Below, piece after piece: positions 34,797-45,616 of a stretch of 64,000 bases of DNA. The notes under the pieces were generated by a model. That model did not search any database. It saw nothing but the letters and a program-made list of their open reading frames with translations, and had not been told where the DNA came from. Both the position numbers and the translations under genes were made by a program. The stretch comes from an uncultured Pseudomonadota bacterium (lineage in GTDB: Bacteria; Pseudomonadota; Gammaproteobacteria; Methylococcales; Methylomonadaceae): contig CAIXED010000065.1 of assembly GCA_903918375.1 (NCBI GenBank), positions 1 through 64,000 of the forward strand. The letters are read 5' to 3'. Every line of letters begins with the position of its first letter. Within the stretch, counting starts at the first letter, position 1.

Positions 34797-36308
34797 TTAG
34801 CCTTGGTCGTCTGCGAACCACGACTCGCGTGCTTTCATGATAAGTTTGCCCGCGCGATCTTCGGTCATGCCGGTAAATTCGATGATGTCGTCAATCGCTT
34901 GTTCAGCTAAATCGTCGACGGTAATAATGCCTTTAGCGGCCATTTCGTGAGCTAATTTTTCGTCAACGCCTTCTAGTGCTAATAAATCGGCGCTAGGCTC
35001 AGAAGTTTCAATTTTTTCTTCTGAGGCAATCGCTTTGATTAATAGCGCGTCTTTGGCGCGACTGCGTAAAGCATCAACTAACTCTTGGTCGAAGCCTTCG
35101 ATTTCCATCATTTCTTCAGCAGGAATGTAGGCAATTTCTTCGATATTGCTTAAACCTACTTCAACCAAGATAGAGGCAATTTCTTCATCGACATCTAATA
35201 AATCGATAAATTCTTGTTTAGCTTTAGCAATGGTTTCATCTTGGTTTTTATCGACTTGAGCGGCATCGTGAATGTTTAATTCCCAACCCGTCAATTCGGT
35301 TGCCAACCTTACGTTTTGGCCGCCACGACCAATCGCTTGCGATAAGCTGTCAGTGGCTACTGCAACTTCCATGCTGTGTTTGTCTTCGTCAATCACAATC
35401 GACTGGATTTCAGCCGGTGCCATTGCATTGATAACAAATTGCGCGTCGTTTGGATTCCATAAAATGATGTCAACCCGTTCGCCAGCTAATTCATTAGAAA
35501 TTGCTTGAACCCGTGAGCCGCGCATACCAACGCAAGCGCCGATAGGGTCGAGTCTTGGGTCGTTAGCTTTGACAGCGATTTTGGCTCTGGAACCTGGATC
35601 GCGAGCGGCGCCCATAATTTCGATTAAGCCTTCACCCACTTCTGGCACTTCAAGGCGGAATAGGGCGGTTAATAATTCTGGTGCGGTACGACTAACAAAC
35701 AGTTGTGGGCCGCGTGGTTCTAAGCGAGCTGCTTTCAGGTAACCACGGATTCTGTCGCCCATACGCACAGGTTCTTTAGGAATCATGTCTTCGCGAGCAA
35801 TATAGGCTTCGATGTGACCACCCAAATCTAAGTAAACACTGCCTTTTTCGATACGTTTGACAACGCCAGTGACTAAGTCGCCAACGCGGTCTTGATAAGC
35901 TTCGACGATTTTACGGCGCTCTGCTTCACGTACTTTTTGGATAATGACTTGTTTAGCGGTTTGTGCAGCAATCCGGCAGAAAGCAACTGATTCAACTTCT
36001 TCTTCAATGAAGTCGCCAATTTCAATGTTGGGGTTTTCGAATTGTGCTGCTTCTAGCAAAATCTGCCAGCCTGGAAATTCAACATCGCCGTTAATGTCAT
36101 GATTGACATCAACGACTTGCCAGCGACGGAAAGTGGTGTAGTCACCGGTGTTGCGATTGATGGAAACCCGTGCTTTAACTGGGTTTTCATAACGTTTAAC
36201 GGTCGCAGCCTCCAGCGCAGATTCAATTGCCTGAAAGATAATTTCTTTGTCGATTTCTTTTTCGTTAGCAAAAACGTCTGCTACCAAAAGAATTTCTTTA
36301 TTTGCCAC
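34797..36308 (-). CDS. nusA: Transcription termination/antitermination factor NusA
   Basis: 503 aa with N-terminal RNAP-binding domain, S1 (GDLVTGVVKRIEKGSVYLDLGGHIEAYI), two KH domains (DPRLDPIGACVGMRGSRVQAI; SQAIGRGGQNVRLATELTGW) and two acidic C-terminal repeats. The start is GTG (codon at 36308) with a strong AAGGAGG ribosome site. It overlaps the end of rimP by 11 bases. Confidence 0.98.
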   Translation of the reverse strand: MANKEILLVADVFANEKEIDKEIIFQAIESALEAATVKRYENPVKARVSINRNTGDYTTFRRWQVVDVNHDINGDVEFPGWQILLEAAQFENPNIEIGDFIEEEVESVAFCRIAAQTAKQVIIQKVREAERRKIVEAYQDRVGDLVTGVVKRIEKGSVYLDLGGHIEAYIAREDMIPKEPVRMGDRIRGYLKAARLEPRGPQLFVSRTAPELLTALFRLEVPEVGEGLIEIMGAARDPGSRAKIAVKANDPRLDPIGACVGMRGSRVQAISNELAGERVDIILWNPNDAQFVINAMAPAEIQSIVIDEDKHSMEVAVATDSLSQAIGRGGQNVRLATELTGWELNIHDAAQVDKNQDETIAKAKQEFIDLLDVDEEIASILVEVGLSNIEEIAYIPAEEMMEIEGFDQELVDALRSRAKDALLIKAIASEEKIETSEPSADLLALEGVDEKLAHEMAAKGIITVDDLAEQAIDDIIEFTGMTEDRAGKLIMKARESWFADDQG

Positions 36309-36783
36309 TGCGACCTCCTTTATTTAATAAGTATTCCGGCACCAAACGCGCCTTGCTCATTGCCTGAAATGGAATTTTGTAAATCTGTTCGCCTTCTTTG
36401 ATTAAGACGTCTTCATCTTCAACACCGGTGATTTCACCAGTGATTTTGCGGCGATTGTCGATAGCTTTGAACAAGTTAATTGTTACTGTGCTGCCGGTAT
36501 ATCGTTGAAATTGACTGAGTTTAAAAAACGGTCTGTCTTCGCCAGGTGAGGAAATTTCTAAATGGTAATTGCCTTGAATAGGATCTTCTACATCCAAAAC
36601 GCCACTAATTTGGTGGCTGACTTTGCTACAGTCTTCGAGCAAAATGCCGTTTTCACCATCAATGAAGATCCGCAACATGCCGTGAACGGGGTGAGGGTTG
36701 TACTCGATACCCACGCACTCATAGCCAAGACCTTCAACAATTGGCTCAATCAAATCTACCAAGTGTTCAGGAGCTTGTTTCAT
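36298..36783 (-). CDS. rimP: Ribosome maturation factor RimP
   Basis: 161 aa from ATG 36783 (MKQAPEHLVDLIEP), chosen because GAGGCG, the ribosome site, precedes it and lies inside the longer frame starting at a TTG. VEGLGYECVGIEY, LRIFIDGENGILLEDC and SSPGEDRPFFKLSQFQRYTG are family motifs. It acts in 30S assembly. It is the first gene of the nusA-infB operon. Confidence 0.95.
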   Translation of the reverse strand: MKQAPEHLVDLIEPIVEGLGYECVGIEYNPHPVHGMLRIFIDGENGILLEDCSKVSHQISGVLDVEDPIQGNYHLEISSPGEDRPFFKLSQFQRYTGSTVTINLFKAIDNRRKITGEITGVEDEDVLIKEGEQIYKIPFQAMSKARLVPEYLLNKGGRSGK

Positions 36784-36805
36784 TATCGCCTCGTTTTTTA
36801 AACCC

Positions 36806-36829
36806 AAAAAAAAAGAGCCTCTGGCTCTT
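36806..36829 (-). terminator. Rho-independent terminator upstream of rimP
   Basis: AAGAGCC-TCT-GGCTCTT; on the minus strand it is followed by nine T. It separates the tRNA-Phe transcript from rimP, and read-through would enter the nusA operon. Confidence 0.8.
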
Positions 36830-36870
36830 CCGTGTAAATAACCAATAATCCAAAAGCTAAAGCCCAGAAA

Positions 36871-36892
36871 ATAAAAAACCCCATAAAGGGGT
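36871..36892 (-). terminator. Rho-independent terminator after tRNA-Phe
   Basis: ACCCC-ATAAA-GGGGT, followed on the minus strand by TTTTTTATTTT. It lies 12 bases after the CCA end of the tRNA gene at 36905. Confidence 0.7.
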
Positions 36893-36904
36893 CATTTAAA
36901 AACA

Positions 36905-36980
<76 letters not shown>

Positions 36981-37003
36981 AATATGTTATGGCTTTAAAC
37001 TGA

Positions 37004-37079
<76 letters not shown>

Positions 37080-37239
37080 ATCAAGAGCCGCTAATTAAAC
37101 TAAGGAATGGCCTTTTAGTCAAGATAAATCGCTAATATTTTTGGCGGCTAGACATTGGTGTTTATTTTATGCAATTCTTAAATCCATATTGAGTGGGGTT
37201 TGTAGGCTAATTGCAAACACTGTTAGTGATTAAATATTT

Positions 37240-38061
37240 GTGAGTTTTATGCAGTCTTTTGTTGATGTTCGAGCCTTAATTATTGATATGGATGGTGTGC
37301 TTTGGCACGGTGATCGTCCTCAAGCCGGTTTGCAGGAATTTTTTCAGACTTTGCGTGATTTAGAGTTGCCGTTTGTGTTGGCGACCAATAATGCCAGTTT
37401 AACCGCTGATCAATATATTGATAAATTGGCGGCTATGGGGGTTGAAATTGCTTTAACTGAAATTTTGACTTCAGGGATGGCGACGGCTTTTCACTTGGCG
37501 CAAAACTATGATTCAACTTCAACGCGGATTTTTGTGATTGGCGGTGTCGGTGCTCGACAGCCTTTAATTGATCATGGCTTTGAGTTGATTGATCTTTATG
37601 AGCAGCAAGCCGATTTAGTCGTCTGTGGATTAGATAAGCAATTGAGTTGGGATAAATTGGCGACCGCAAGTTTTAATATTCAGGCAGGTGCTGAATTCAT
37701 TGCTACCAATGGTGATACCTCGTTACCGACCGAGAAGGGGTTAGTTCCTGGTAATGGCGCGACTTTAGCCGCATTACAAGCGGTGACTGGGGTTGCGCCT
37801 AAAGTGATTGGCAAACCTGAACCGATTATTTACCAACAAGCCTTAGCGGTTTTGGGGGTTGATCCCGCTCATACGATTGCGATTGGTGATCGTTTGGATA
37901 CCGATATTTTGGGTGCAGTCAGAACCGGCATTCGCAGTGCTTTGGTGTTAACTGGTATATCTAGTCAGCAAGAGGTAGATGTTTCAGATTACCAACCTAC
38001 TTGGATTTTTGCCGACATCATTGCAGTAGCAGCAGCTTTGAGAAATCAATCATTGGCTTGA
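37240..38061 (+). CDS. HAD-superfamily (NagD-like) phosphatase
   Basis: 273 aa HAD-IIA phosphatase. Nucleophile motif IIDMDGVLWHGD (about residues 14-25), FVLATNNAS (motif 2), KVIGKPEPIIYQQAL (motif 3 Lys) and IAIGDRLDTDILGA (motif 4). Relatives dephosphorylate phosphoglycolate, p-nitrophenyl phosphate or nucleoside phosphates; the substrate is not predictable. It starts at GTG 37240 or ATG 37249. It is 35 bases upstream of dhaK. Confidence 0.88.
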   Translation: MSFMQSFVDVRALIIDMDGVLWHGDRPQAGLQEFFQTLRDLELPFVLATNNASLTADQYIDKLAAMGVEIALTEILTSGMATAFHLAQNYDSTSTRIFVIGGVGARQPLIDHGFELIDLYEQQADLVVCGLDKQLSWDKLATASFNIQAGAEFIATNGDTSLPTEKGLVPGNGATLAALQAVTGVAPKVIGKPEPIIYQQALAVLGVDPAHTIAIGDRLDTDILGAVRTGIRSALVLTGISSQQEVDVSDYQPTWIFADIIAVAAALRNQSLA

Positions 38062-38096
38062 ACGCTAGTTTTTAACAATTGAATGGATGAATCACG

Positions 38097-39083
38097 ATGA
38101 AAAAATTGATTGATAGTGTTGATACTTTGCTGGAAACCAGTTTGCAAGGTTTTACTAAAGCGCATGCCGATATTGTGCAACTCAACCAACAGCCGCATTT
38201 TATTTATCGCAAGCAAGCCAAGGCTGGCAAAGTGGCGATTATTTCGGGTGGTGGTTCTGGGCATGAGCCGTTGCACAGCGGCTTTGTCGGTTATGGCATG
38301 TTGGATGCCGCTTGTCCTGGGCAAATTTTTACTTCGCCAACACCGGATCAAATGATGGCAGCCGCTGAAGCGGTTGATGGTGGGGCGGGCGTTTTGTTTA
38401 TTGTCAAAAATTATGCTGGTGATGTGATGAATTTTGAAATGGCCGCTGAGTTTTTGGCTATGCCAACCGCGTCAGTGTTAATTAATGATGATGTGTCTTT
38501 GCCGAAAGATCATAGTATCGGCCGGCGAGGCGTGGCTGGTACCACGATTGTTGAAAAAATGGTCGGTGCAGCAGCAGAGCAGGGTGCTGATTTGGCAGCT
38601 TGTAAAGCTTTGGCAGAACGTGTCAATGCAGCGACCGCTTCAATGGGCGCTGCCTTAACTAGCTGTACCGTGCCCGCTTTGGGTCATCCAACTTTTTCGA
38701 TTGCTGATGATGAGGTGGAAATGGGGGTTGGGATTCATGGCGAGCGAGGCCGTGAAACGGTTAAATTGACCTCAGCGACTGATGTTGTTGAGCAATTAGC
38801 CGGACATATTCAGCAAGAGCTTAATTTACAAGCTGGTCAGCGAGTTTTGTTACACGTCAATGGCTTTGGGGCGACGCCATTGTTGGAATTGCATTTGGTT
38901 TATGAAGTGGCTTGGCAGTATTTGCAGAAATTGGGGGTAGTGGTTGAGCGCAGTTTGGTTGGGAATTACACAACCTCTTTGGATATGGCCGGTTGTTCTT
39001 TGACAGTGACTGTTTTGGATGATGCGTTAATCAGTTTGTGGGATGCGCCAGTTAATACCGCGGCTTTGCGTTGGGGGTGTTAG
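38097..39083 (+). CDS. dhaK: Dihydroxyacetone kinase, substrate-binding subunit DhaK
   Basis: 328 aa. SGGGSGHEPLHSGFVG binds the substrate phosphate region, and His214 in MGVGIHGERG is the residue that binds dihydroxyacetone covalently. DhaK works with the ADP/ATP-binding DhaL to make dihydroxyacetone phosphate. DhaL is encoded nearby but on the opposite strand, convergent rather than in an operon. No DhaM (PTS phosphodonor) is in the window. Confidence 0.95.
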   Translation: MKKLIDSVDTLLETSLQGFTKAHADIVQLNQQPHFIYRKQAKAGKVAIISGGGSGHEPLHSGFVGYGMLDAACPGQIFTSPTPDQMMAAAEAVDGGAGVLFIVKNYAGDVMNFEMAAEFLAMPTASVLINDDVSLPKDHSIGRRGVAGTTIVEKMVGAAAEQGADLAACKALAERVNAATASMGAALTSCTVPALGHPTFSIADDEVEMGVGIHGERGRETVKLTSATDVVEQLAGHIQQELNLQAGQRVLLHVNGFGATPLLELHLVYEVAWQYLQKLGVVVERSLVGNYTTSLDMAGCSLTVTVLDDALISLWDAPVNTAALRWGC

Positions 39084-39086
39084 ATT

Positions 39087-39117
39087 TGACGCTGCTGGTT
39101 TTTTGGCTGCAGCGTCA
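39087..39117. terminator. Hairpin between convergent dhaK and dhaL
   Basis: TGACGCTGC and GCAGCGTCA, 9-bp perfect stem with a 13-base loop. No long T-run on either side, so termination strength is uncertain. Confidence 0.5.
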
Positions 39118-39128
39118 GTCAATTAAAG

Positions 39129-39758
39129 CTATTTGCTTAATACGCTAGCCATCGCTGCAATCATCAACTGAGCGGTTTTAGCGCCTGCATCAATGTGGTC
39201 AAGGCTGCGTTCACCCAGAAACGATGCGCGGCCTTTCGTAGCTAATAAATTACGGGTGTTTTCGACGCCATCTTCTGCCGCTTGGCAGATTTGAGTTAAA
39301 GACGTGGCTAAATCTTGATTGGCTTGTGCGGCTGTTTTTAGGCTTTCGGCAACCGGTACTAAAACGTCGAGCATGGTTTTTTCGCCAACATCGGATTTGC
39401 CGCGTTGTTTCACCGCTTCGATAGCTAAAGCAAAGCTGTCGGCAAAAGTTTGGAAATCGATGTTTTTGTTAAGGCTGTTTTTGCTCAGGCTGATAAATAG
39501 CGTGGCATACAGTGAGCCTGATGCACCACCAACGCTAGCCATTAAAACCATGCCAATTTTTTGCCAAGCGGCTGGCCAATCTAATTGGCTGATTTCGATG
39601 CTGGTGGTTTGTAGTGCTTGCAGGCCGCGTTGCAAGTTAAAAACATGATCGCCATCGCCAATGGCTTGGTCTAATTCGGTAACAGCATCGGCATTTTGTT
39701 TAATGCTGTCGTCGATAGCGGTGATTAATTCAGGAAAAATCGCTGGTGTGATAGACAT
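39129..39758 (-). CDS. dhaL: Dihydroxyacetone kinase, nucleotide-binding subunit DhaL
   Basis: 209 aa. LDQAIGDGDHVFNLQRG (Mg-binding Asp residues) is followed by GGASGSLYATLF and KGRASFLGERSLDHIDAGAKT, the DhaL nucleotide-binding signatures. It is the partner of DhaK at 38097. It starts at ATG with a GAGG ribosome site. Convergent placement of the two subunits is unusual; coordinated expression would require separate promoters. Confidence 0.95.
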   Translation of the reverse strand: MSITPAIFPELITAIDDSIKQNADAVTELDQAIGDGDHVFNLQRGLQALQTTSIEISQLDWPAAWQKIGMVLMASVGGASGSLYATLFISLSKNSLNKNIDFQTFADSFALAIEAVKQRGKSDVGEKTMLDVLVPVAESLKTAAQANQDLATSLTQICQAAEDGVENTRNLLATKGRASFLGERSLDHIDAGAKTAQLMIAAMASVLSK

Positions 39759-39779
39759 GGTGTTTCCTCGATAGCAAAT

Positions 39780-40217
39780 TTAGACTCTTAATGGCGTGAC
39801 TTGGCCGGTTTCTCGGAATTGTTTGTAATCGTTCAGCACTTGGGCATGATCAAAGGCTAGTTGTTCTGGCAGGTTGTCGAAGCTGAATAAGCCGTAAGTT
39901 TTAGCGTCATCGGCGGCGATGGGTGTGCCGTGGGCTTGGGCAATGTAAACAGCGGTGACGGTATGATTGCGTGGGTCGCGTTGTGGGTTGGAGTAGATAC
40001 CTAATAAGCAAGTTAACGCCACATCAAGACTGGTTTCTTCTTTCGCTTCCCGAATTGCTGCCTGTTCTAAAGTTTCACCGACATCGACAAAGCCACCGGG
40101 AACAGCCCAGCCATAAGGCGGATAAACGCGTTCAATCAATACAAAAGGTCGGCCTGGATAATCCAGTAATTCGATGATTGCGTCGGCGGCTAATAAAGGT
40201 GTAATCGGTTTAGTCAT
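39780..40217 (-). CDS. Nudix hydrolase
   Basis: 145 aa. Nudix box [24 protein letters not shown] is complete (G-x5-E-x7-REVxEE-like, with KEE). It hydrolyses a nucleoside-diphosphate-linked compound; the context does not say which. It may share a transcript with dhaL. Confidence 0.88.
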   Translation of the reverse strand: MTKPITPLLAADAIIELLDYPGRPFVLIERVYPPYGWAVPGGFVDVGETLEQAAIREAKEETSLDVALTCLLGIYSNPQRDPRNHTVTAVYIAQAHGTPIAADDAKTYGLFSFDNLPEQLAFDHAQVLNDYKQFRETGQVTPLRV

Positions 40218-40355
40218 GGTGATTTTTAGCGGTTTTAGTGATGGCTAATAGTAACCTGTGATGCTGGGCGAAGGGTAGTGAATCAGCGATTTTGAAAATT
40301 GTTAATGACCAATCAGTCAGAATTTCGTAAAATTAGGCAGTTTTTATCTATTTGG

Positions 40356-40386
40356 AACGGGATCGGTCGTCAGGGCCTATCCCGTT
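40356..40386 (+). promoter_or_regulatory. Hairpin in the carA leader, possible attenuator
   Basis: AACGGGAT pairs with ATCCCGTT, followed by TTCT, 24 bases before the proposed carA start. It could attenuate carAB transcription or be chance; a T-run of only five makes it weak. Confidence 0.35.
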
Positions 40387-40409
40387 TTCTACATCTAAGG
40401 TGGCCAATC

Positions 40410-41537
40410 TTGAATAAACCTGCATTACTGGTATTAGAAGACGGGACAGTGTTTCACGGCGTATCAATCGGTGCCGACGGCTGTTCCGTAGGGGAAGTGG
40501 TTTTTAACACAGCGTTAACAGGCTATCAGGAAATTCTCAGCGATCCCTCCTATGCTCAGCAAATCGTTACCTTGACTTATCCGCATATCGGAAACGTCGG
40601 TACTAATGATGAGGATGATGAAGCTGGTCATGTGTATGCCAGTGGCTTGGTGATTCGTGATTTGCCTTTGTTGGCAAGTAGCTGGCGTCTTGAGAAAACC
40701 CTGCCTGAGTATTTGCGCGACAACAATGTGGTTGCAATCGCTGACATCGATACTCGTCAATTGACCCGTTTGTTGCGTGATAAAGGTGCGCAACGTGGTT
40801 GCATTATGGCCGGTGAATCGGTTGATGTTGATGCCGCTCGTCGTGCTATCGATGGCTTTCCAGGTTTGCAAGGTATGGATTTAGCCAAAGAAGTGACTAC
40901 CGCTGAGAGCTATGTTTGGACTGAAAATGTCTGGAAGCTTGGCCAAGGTCATACTGAAGCGACTAATCCGACTAAACATGTTGTAGCTTACGATTTTGGT
41001 GTTAAACGTAATATCTTACGTTTGTTAGCGAATCGTGGTTGCCGCGTGACGGTTGTTCCTGCCACTACCCCAGCCGCTGATGTCTTGGCGCTTAATCCAG
41101 ATGGTGTATTCCTGTCGAATGGCCCTGGCGATCCAGAGCCATGTACTTATGCCATCGAAGCAATTAAAACCATTTTGGCGGAAAAAGTGCCGGTATTTGG
41201 TATTTGCTTAGGTCACCAATTATTAGCGTTGGCCAGTGGTGCTAAAACCGAAAAAATGAAATTCGGTCATCACGGTGCTAACCATCCTGTGCAACACAAA
41301 GCCTCAGGCCGAGTGATGATTAGCAGTCAAAACCACGGTTTTGCGGTCAGTGCTGATTCTTTACCTAGTCATTTGCAAGCGACTTACCATTCCTTGTTTG
41401 ATGGTAGTTTGCAGGGTATTGAGCGCACTGATTGTCCGGCGTTCAGCTTTCAGGGTCACCCTGAAGCTAGCCCAGGTCCGCATGATGTTGAATCCTTGTT
41501 TGATGATTTCATCGATTTGATGAATCAATCGCGTTAA
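40410..41537 (+). CDS. carA: Carbamoyl-phosphate synthase small chain
   Basis: 375 aa from a TTG at 40410 ([17 protein letters not shown]), preceded by CTAAGGTGG. The longer frame from 40299 reads through the leader hairpin and is unlikely. N-terminal domain, then class I glutamine amidotransferase with the catalytic Cys in [12 protein letters not shown] and His/Glu in [11 protein letters not shown]. It supplies ammonia to CarB for pyrimidine and arginine synthesis. Confidence 0.95.
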   Translation: MNKPALLVLEDGTVFHGVSIGADGCSVGEVVFNTALTGYQEILSDPSYAQQIVTLTYPHIGNVGTNDEDDEAGHVYASGLVIRDLPLLASSWRLEKTLPEYLRDNNVVAIADIDTRQLTRLLRDKGAQRGCIMAGESVDVDAARRAIDGFPGLQGMDLAKEVTTAESYVWTENVWKLGQGHTEATNPTKHVVAYDFGVKRNILRLLANRGCRVTVVPATTPAADVLALNPDGVFLSNGPGDPEPCTYAIEAIKTILAEKVPVFGICLGHQLLALASGAKTEKMKFGHHGANHPVQHKASGRVMISSQNHGFAVSADSLPSHLQATYHSLFDGSLQGIERTDCPAFSFQGHPEASPGPHDVESLFDDFIDLMNQSR

Positions 41538-41560
41538 GCCTAGTTTTTCTAAAGAGTCCT

Positions 41561-44500
41561 ATGCCAAAAAGAACTGACATAAAATCGATTTTATTACTGG
41601 GCGCTGGGCCGATTGTTATCGGCCAAGCCTGCGAGTTTGATTATTCAGGCACCCAAGCCTGTAAAGCTTTGCGTGAAGAGGGTTACCGAGTCATTCTGGT
41701 TAACTCCAATCCAGCGACTATCATGACCGATCCAGACATGGCCGATGCGATTTACATCGAGCCGATTGACTGGCAAACCGTCGAAAAAATTATTGAAAAA
41801 GAGCGTCCCGATGCTGTTTTGCCAACTATGGGCGGTCAAACTGCGTTGAACTGTGCTTTAGCTTTAGATAAACACGGTGTCTTGGAAAAATACGGCGTTG
41901 AGATGATCGGCGCGAGTAAAGAGGCGATTAATAAAGCCGAAGACCGTGATTTGTTTAATAAAGCGATGCGTAAAATTGGCTTAGAAGTAGCTAAGTCAAA
42001 AGTCGCGCATAGCATGGAAGAAGCCTTTGCTGCTCAAGAAGACGTCGGTTATCCAACGATTATTCGCCCTTCATTTACCATGGGTGGTAGCGGTGGCGGT
42101 ATTGCTTACAATCGTGAAGAATTTATCGAAATTTGCGAACGCGGCTTGTATTTATCGCCAACCAACGAATTACTGATTGAAGAATCAGTATTGGGTTGGA
42201 AAGAATTTGAAATGGAAGTGGTGCGCGATTCTAAAGATAACTGCATCATCATCTGTTCGATTGAAAACTTTGATCCAATGGGCGTTCATACCGGTGACTC
42301 TATCACCGTGGCCCCGGCACAAACTTTAACCGACAAAGAATATCAAATCCTGCGCAATGCCTCTTTGGCGGTATTGCGTGAAATTGGTGTTGATACCGGT
42401 GGATCGAATGTGCAGTTTGCGATTAATCCTGAAGACGGTCGCTTGATTGTGATCGAGATGAATCCACGGGTATCTCGCTCGTCAGCCTTGGCCTCTAAAG
42501 CAACCGGTTTCCCGATTGCCAAAGTAGCAGCGAAATTGGCGGTGGGATATTCATTGGATGAATTGCGTAATGAAATTACTGGCGGCAAAACTCCTGCCTC
42601 GTTTGAGCCATCAATCGATTACGTTGTCACTAAAGTGCCTCGTTTTGCCTTTGAAAAATTCCCACAAGCTAATGATCGCTTAACTACCCAAATGAAGTCA
42701 GTGGGTGAGGTGATGGCGATTGGTCGTACTTTCCAAGAGTCATTGCAAAAAGCTTTGCGTGGTTTGGAAGTGGGAGTTGATGGTTTAGATGAAATTATTG
42801 ATTTAAGCGATGCTAACAGCCAAGACAGCATTCTCAGAGAATTACGTTATCCAGGTCCACAACGCTTGTGGTATTTGGCCGATGCTTTCCGTTCTGGTTT
42901 GAGCTTTGCTGAAATTCACGATGCATCAAAAATTGATCCTTGGTTTTTAGCGCAAGTTGAAGACCTGATTTTGACTGAAAAAACCCTATCAACCAAAACC
43001 TTAGCGACTTTGGAGCAAGGTGAGTTGTTGCGTTTGAAACGTAAAGGTTTTTCCGATGCGCGTTTAGCAAAATTGCTGGAAGCCAAAGAATCAGAAGTGC
43101 GGAATGTGCGTCACAAACAAGGCATCCGTCCTGTTTACAAACGTATTGATTCTTGCGCGGCTGAATTTTCATCAGATACCGCCTATTTGTATTCGACTTA
43201 CGAGCAAGAGTGTGAAGCGAATCCATCTGACAGAGAAAAAATCATTATTTTAGGTGGTGGTCCAAACCGTATCGGCCAAGGTATTGAGTTTGACTACTGC
43301 TGTGTTCATGCAGCGTTGGCTTTGCGTGAAGATGGCTATGAAACCATTATGGTTAACTGTAATCCAGAAACCGTTTCTACCGATTTTGATACCTCTGATC
43401 GTTTGTATTTCGAGTCATTAACACTTGAAGATGTTTTAGAAATCATTGAGTTAGAAAAACCGAAAGGCGTGATTGTTCAATACGGTGGTCAAACGCCATT
43501 GAAATTAGCCAGAGCTTTAGAAGCAGCTGGTGCGCCGATTATTGGTACATCACCTGACTCAATTGACTTGGCGGAAGATCGCGAGCGTTTCCAAAAATTA
43601 TTGGAACGCTTGAATTTACTACAGCCACCTAACGCCACAGCGCGTTCGGTTGAGCAAGCGGTTGATTCGGCTAAAAAACTCGGTTATCCATTGGTTGTAC
43701 GTCCTTCCTATGTATTAGGTGGCCGGGCGATGGAAATTGTCTTCAATGAAGACGGTTTACGTCGTTACATGAAAGAAGCGGTTAGCGTTTCTAACGATTC
43801 ACCTGTTTTATTAGATCGCTTCCTTGATGATGCGGTTGAAATGGACGTTGATGCGATTTATGACGGTGAAACTGTCTTGATCGGTGGTTTGATGGAACAC
43901 ATTGAACAAGCCGGTGTGCATTCCGGTGACTCGGCTTGCTCAATTCCGCCTTACGACTTGCCTGTGCATTTACAAGATGAATTGCGTGCTCAAGTAGCAA
44001 AAATGGCAGAAGCATTGGGTGTGCGTGGTTTGATGAATACCCAGTTTGCGATTCAAGGTGAAACGGTTTATGTGTTGGAAGTTAATCCACGCGCATCAAG
44101 AACCGCGCCATTTGTGTCAAAAGCCACTGGCTATCCATTAGCAAAAATCGCGGCTCGTTGTATGGTTGGCAAATCGCTGAAAGAGCAGGGTGTGACTGAA
44201 GAGCGTATTCCAGAATATTTCTCGGTCAAAGAAGCGGTATTCCCATTTATTAAATTCCCAGGTGTTGACCCATTATTGGGGCCAGAAATGAAATCAACTG
44301 GCGAAGTGATGGGTGTTGGTAAAACCTTTGGTGAAGCGTTTGCTAAATCACAACGTGCATCCGGTGTCGATTTAAGTCACAGCGGTAAGGTATTGATTAG
44401 TATTCGTGATGCTGATAAGCCGAAATTGCCAGAATTGGCAAAAATGCTGATCGACAAAAACTATGAAATCGTTGCGACTCGTGGAACGGCTAAGGTCTTA

Positions 44501-44779
44501 AAAGATGCAGGTATTGCTTGCCAAGAAATTTACAAAGTGAATGAAGGCAGACCAAACACTGTTGATATGATTAAAAATGGTGAAATCCAGTTAATCGTTA
44601 ATACGACCGAAGGTATTAAAGCGGTCGCTGATTCATTTACTATGCGTCGTGAAGCATTGCAGCGCAAAGTGACCTATTACACCACGATGGCAGGCGCTAA
44701 AGCGGCTTGTTATGCTTTAGGTGAATTGGATGCTGGCGATGTGAATTGTCTGCAAGATTTGCATAAAACCTTTAAATAA
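41561..44779 (+). CDS. carB: Carbamoyl-phosphate synthase large chain
   Basis: 1072 aa, two ATP-grasp halves (each with a [12 protein letters not shown] or [12 protein letters not shown] motif), the oligomerisation region in between and a C-terminal allosteric domain (from about residue 940: [14 protein letters not shown]). It makes carbamoyl phosphate from bicarbonate, ammonia and two ATP. It lies 23 bases after carA. Confidence 0.98.
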   Translation: MPKRTDIKSILLLGAGPIVIGQACEFDYSGTQACKALREEGYRVILVNSNPATIMTDPDMADAIYIEPIDWQTVEKIIEKERPDAVLPTMGGQTALNCALALDKHGVLEKYGVEMIGASKEAINKAEDRDLFNKAMRKIGLEVAKSKVAHSMEEAFAAQEDVGYPTIIRPSFTMGGSGGGIAYNREEFIEICERGLYLSPTNELLIEESVLGWKEFEMEVVRDSKDNCIIICSIENFDPMGVHTGDSITVAPAQTLTDKEYQILRNASLAVLREIGVDTGGSNVQFAINPEDGRLIVIEMNPRVSRSSALASKATGFPIAKVAAKLAVGYSLDELRNEITGGKTPASFEPSIDYVVTKVPRFAFEKFPQANDRLTTQMKSVGEVMAIGRTFQESLQKALRGLEVGVDGLDEIIDLSDANSQDSILRELRYPGPQRLWYLADAFRSGLSFAEIHDASKIDPWFLAQVEDLILTEKTLSTKTLATLEQGELLRLKRKGFSDARLAKLLEAKESEVRNVRHKQGIRPVYKRIDSCAAEFSSDTAYLYSTYEQECEANPSDREKIIILGGGPNRIGQGIEFDYCCVHAALALREDGYETIMVNCNPETVSTDFDTSDRLYFESLTLEDVLEIIELEKPKGVIVQYGGQTPLKLARALEAAGAPIIGTSPDSIDLAEDRERFQKLLERLNLLQPPNATARSVEQAVDSAKKLGYPLVVRPSYVLGGRAMEIVFNEDGLRRYMKEAVSVSNDSPVLLDRFLDDAVEMDVDAIYDGETVLIGGLMEHIEQAGVHSGDSACSIPPYDLPVHLQDELRAQVAKMAEALGVRGLMNTQFAIQGETVYVLEVNPRASRTAPFVSKATGYPLAKIAARCMVGKSLKEQGVTEERIPEYFSVKEAVFPFIKFPGVDPLLGPEMKSTGEVMGVGKTFGEAFAKSQRASGVDLSHSGKVLISIRDADKPKLPELAKMLIDKNYEIVATRGTAKVLKDAGIACQEIYKVNEGRPNTVDMIKNGEIQLIVNTTEGIKAVADSFTMRREALQRKVTYYTTMAGAKAACYALGELDAGDVNCLQDLHKTFK

Positions 44780-44792
44780 AGGGTAGTGATTG

Positions 44793-45269
44793 ATGAATAA
44801 AGTACCGTTGACCGTTACAGGTGCGAATAAATTACGCGCTGAATTGGAAGAATTGAAAACTGTAGTTCGACCAAGAATTATTCAGGCTATTTCTGATGCC
44901 CGTGAACATGGCGATTTAAAAGAAAATGCTGAATATCATGCCGCGCGTGAGCAACAAAGCTTTGCTGAAGGACGGATTGCTGAAATTGAAGGCAAATTGT
45001 CGAATGCTAATATCATTGATGTCACCAAAACCGATGCCAATGGCAAAGTAGTGTTTGGCGCGACTGTCGAAATTGAAGATATTAATTCAGGCAAAGTCGT
45101 GACTTATCAAATTGTTGGCGAAGATGAAGCCAATATTAAAGAAGGTCGTATTTCGGTTGGTTCGCCAATTGCAAGAGCGTTAATTGGCAAAGAAGTAGAA
45201 GATGTCGTGGTGGTAAAAGCGCCGAGCGGCAATATTGAATACGAGATTCTTGAAATTCAATATATTTAA
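44793..45269 (+). CDS. greA: Transcription elongation factor GreA
   Basis: 158 aa from ATG 44793. The N-terminal coiled-coil carries the acidic tip [21 protein letters not shown], which restarts backtracked RNA polymerase. The C-terminal FKBP-like domain ends [16 protein letters not shown]. It is co-directional with carB (13-base gap) and followed by a strong terminator. Confidence 0.97.
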   Translation: MNKVPLTVTGANKLRAELEELKTVVRPRIIQAISDAREHGDLKENAEYHAAREQQSFAEGRIAEIEGKLSNANIIDVTKTDANGKVVFGATVEIEDINSGKVVTYQIVGEDEANIKEGRISVGSPIARALIGKEVEDVVVVKAPSGNIEYEILEIQYI

Positions 45270-45276
45270 AAAAATA

Positions 45277-45300
45277 GGGAGGCTAAAGCCTCCCTTTTGT
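45277..45300. terminator. Terminator between greA and yhbY
   Basis: GGGAGGC-TAAA-GCCTCCC then TTTTGTTATTT on plus. An A-run on the left makes it usable by the convergent yhbY as well. Confidence 0.85.
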
Positions 45301-45566
45301 TATTTCTTCGGGTTTTTTCGGTATAAAACCGCAATTTGACCGATAGATTGAATTTGTTCAGAAAGGGTTTGAGAGCAGATTTGTTCGCTGATAATTTTAC
45401 GATCATCACGTTCTGCACGAATTTTAACTTTGATTAATTCGTGGGTATCCAAAGCAAGGTTGATTTCTTTGATAACCGCTTCTGTTAAGCCCGCTTGTCC
45501 AATCATGACAACAGGATTTAGTGAATGCGCTTGCGCTTTCAGTTTTTTCTTTTGGATAGGATTCAC
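45300..45566 (-). CDS. yhbY: YhbY family RNA-binding (CRM-domain) protein
   Basis: 88 aa. PVVMIGQAGLTEAVIKEINLALDTHELIKVKI is the CRM signature, with a GxxG-type loop. It associates with pre-50S particles in E. coli. It is divergent from rlmE, as in E. coli (yhbY/rlmE-ftsH). Confidence 0.95.
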   Translation of the reverse strand: MNPIQKKKLKAQAHSLNPVVMIGQAGLTEAVIKEINLALDTHELIKVKIRAERDDRKIISEQICSQTLSEQIQSIGQIAVLYRKNPKK

Positions 45567-45616
45567 TCTGTTTCCTTTAACTTTAAAATCCCAACAATTT
45601 TACACCAATAGAGCAA

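Noticed and set aside
40299..40409. N-terminal extension of carA
   Set aside because: Runs through the leader hairpin and has no family similarity; TTG 40410 has a ribosome site and fits CarA.
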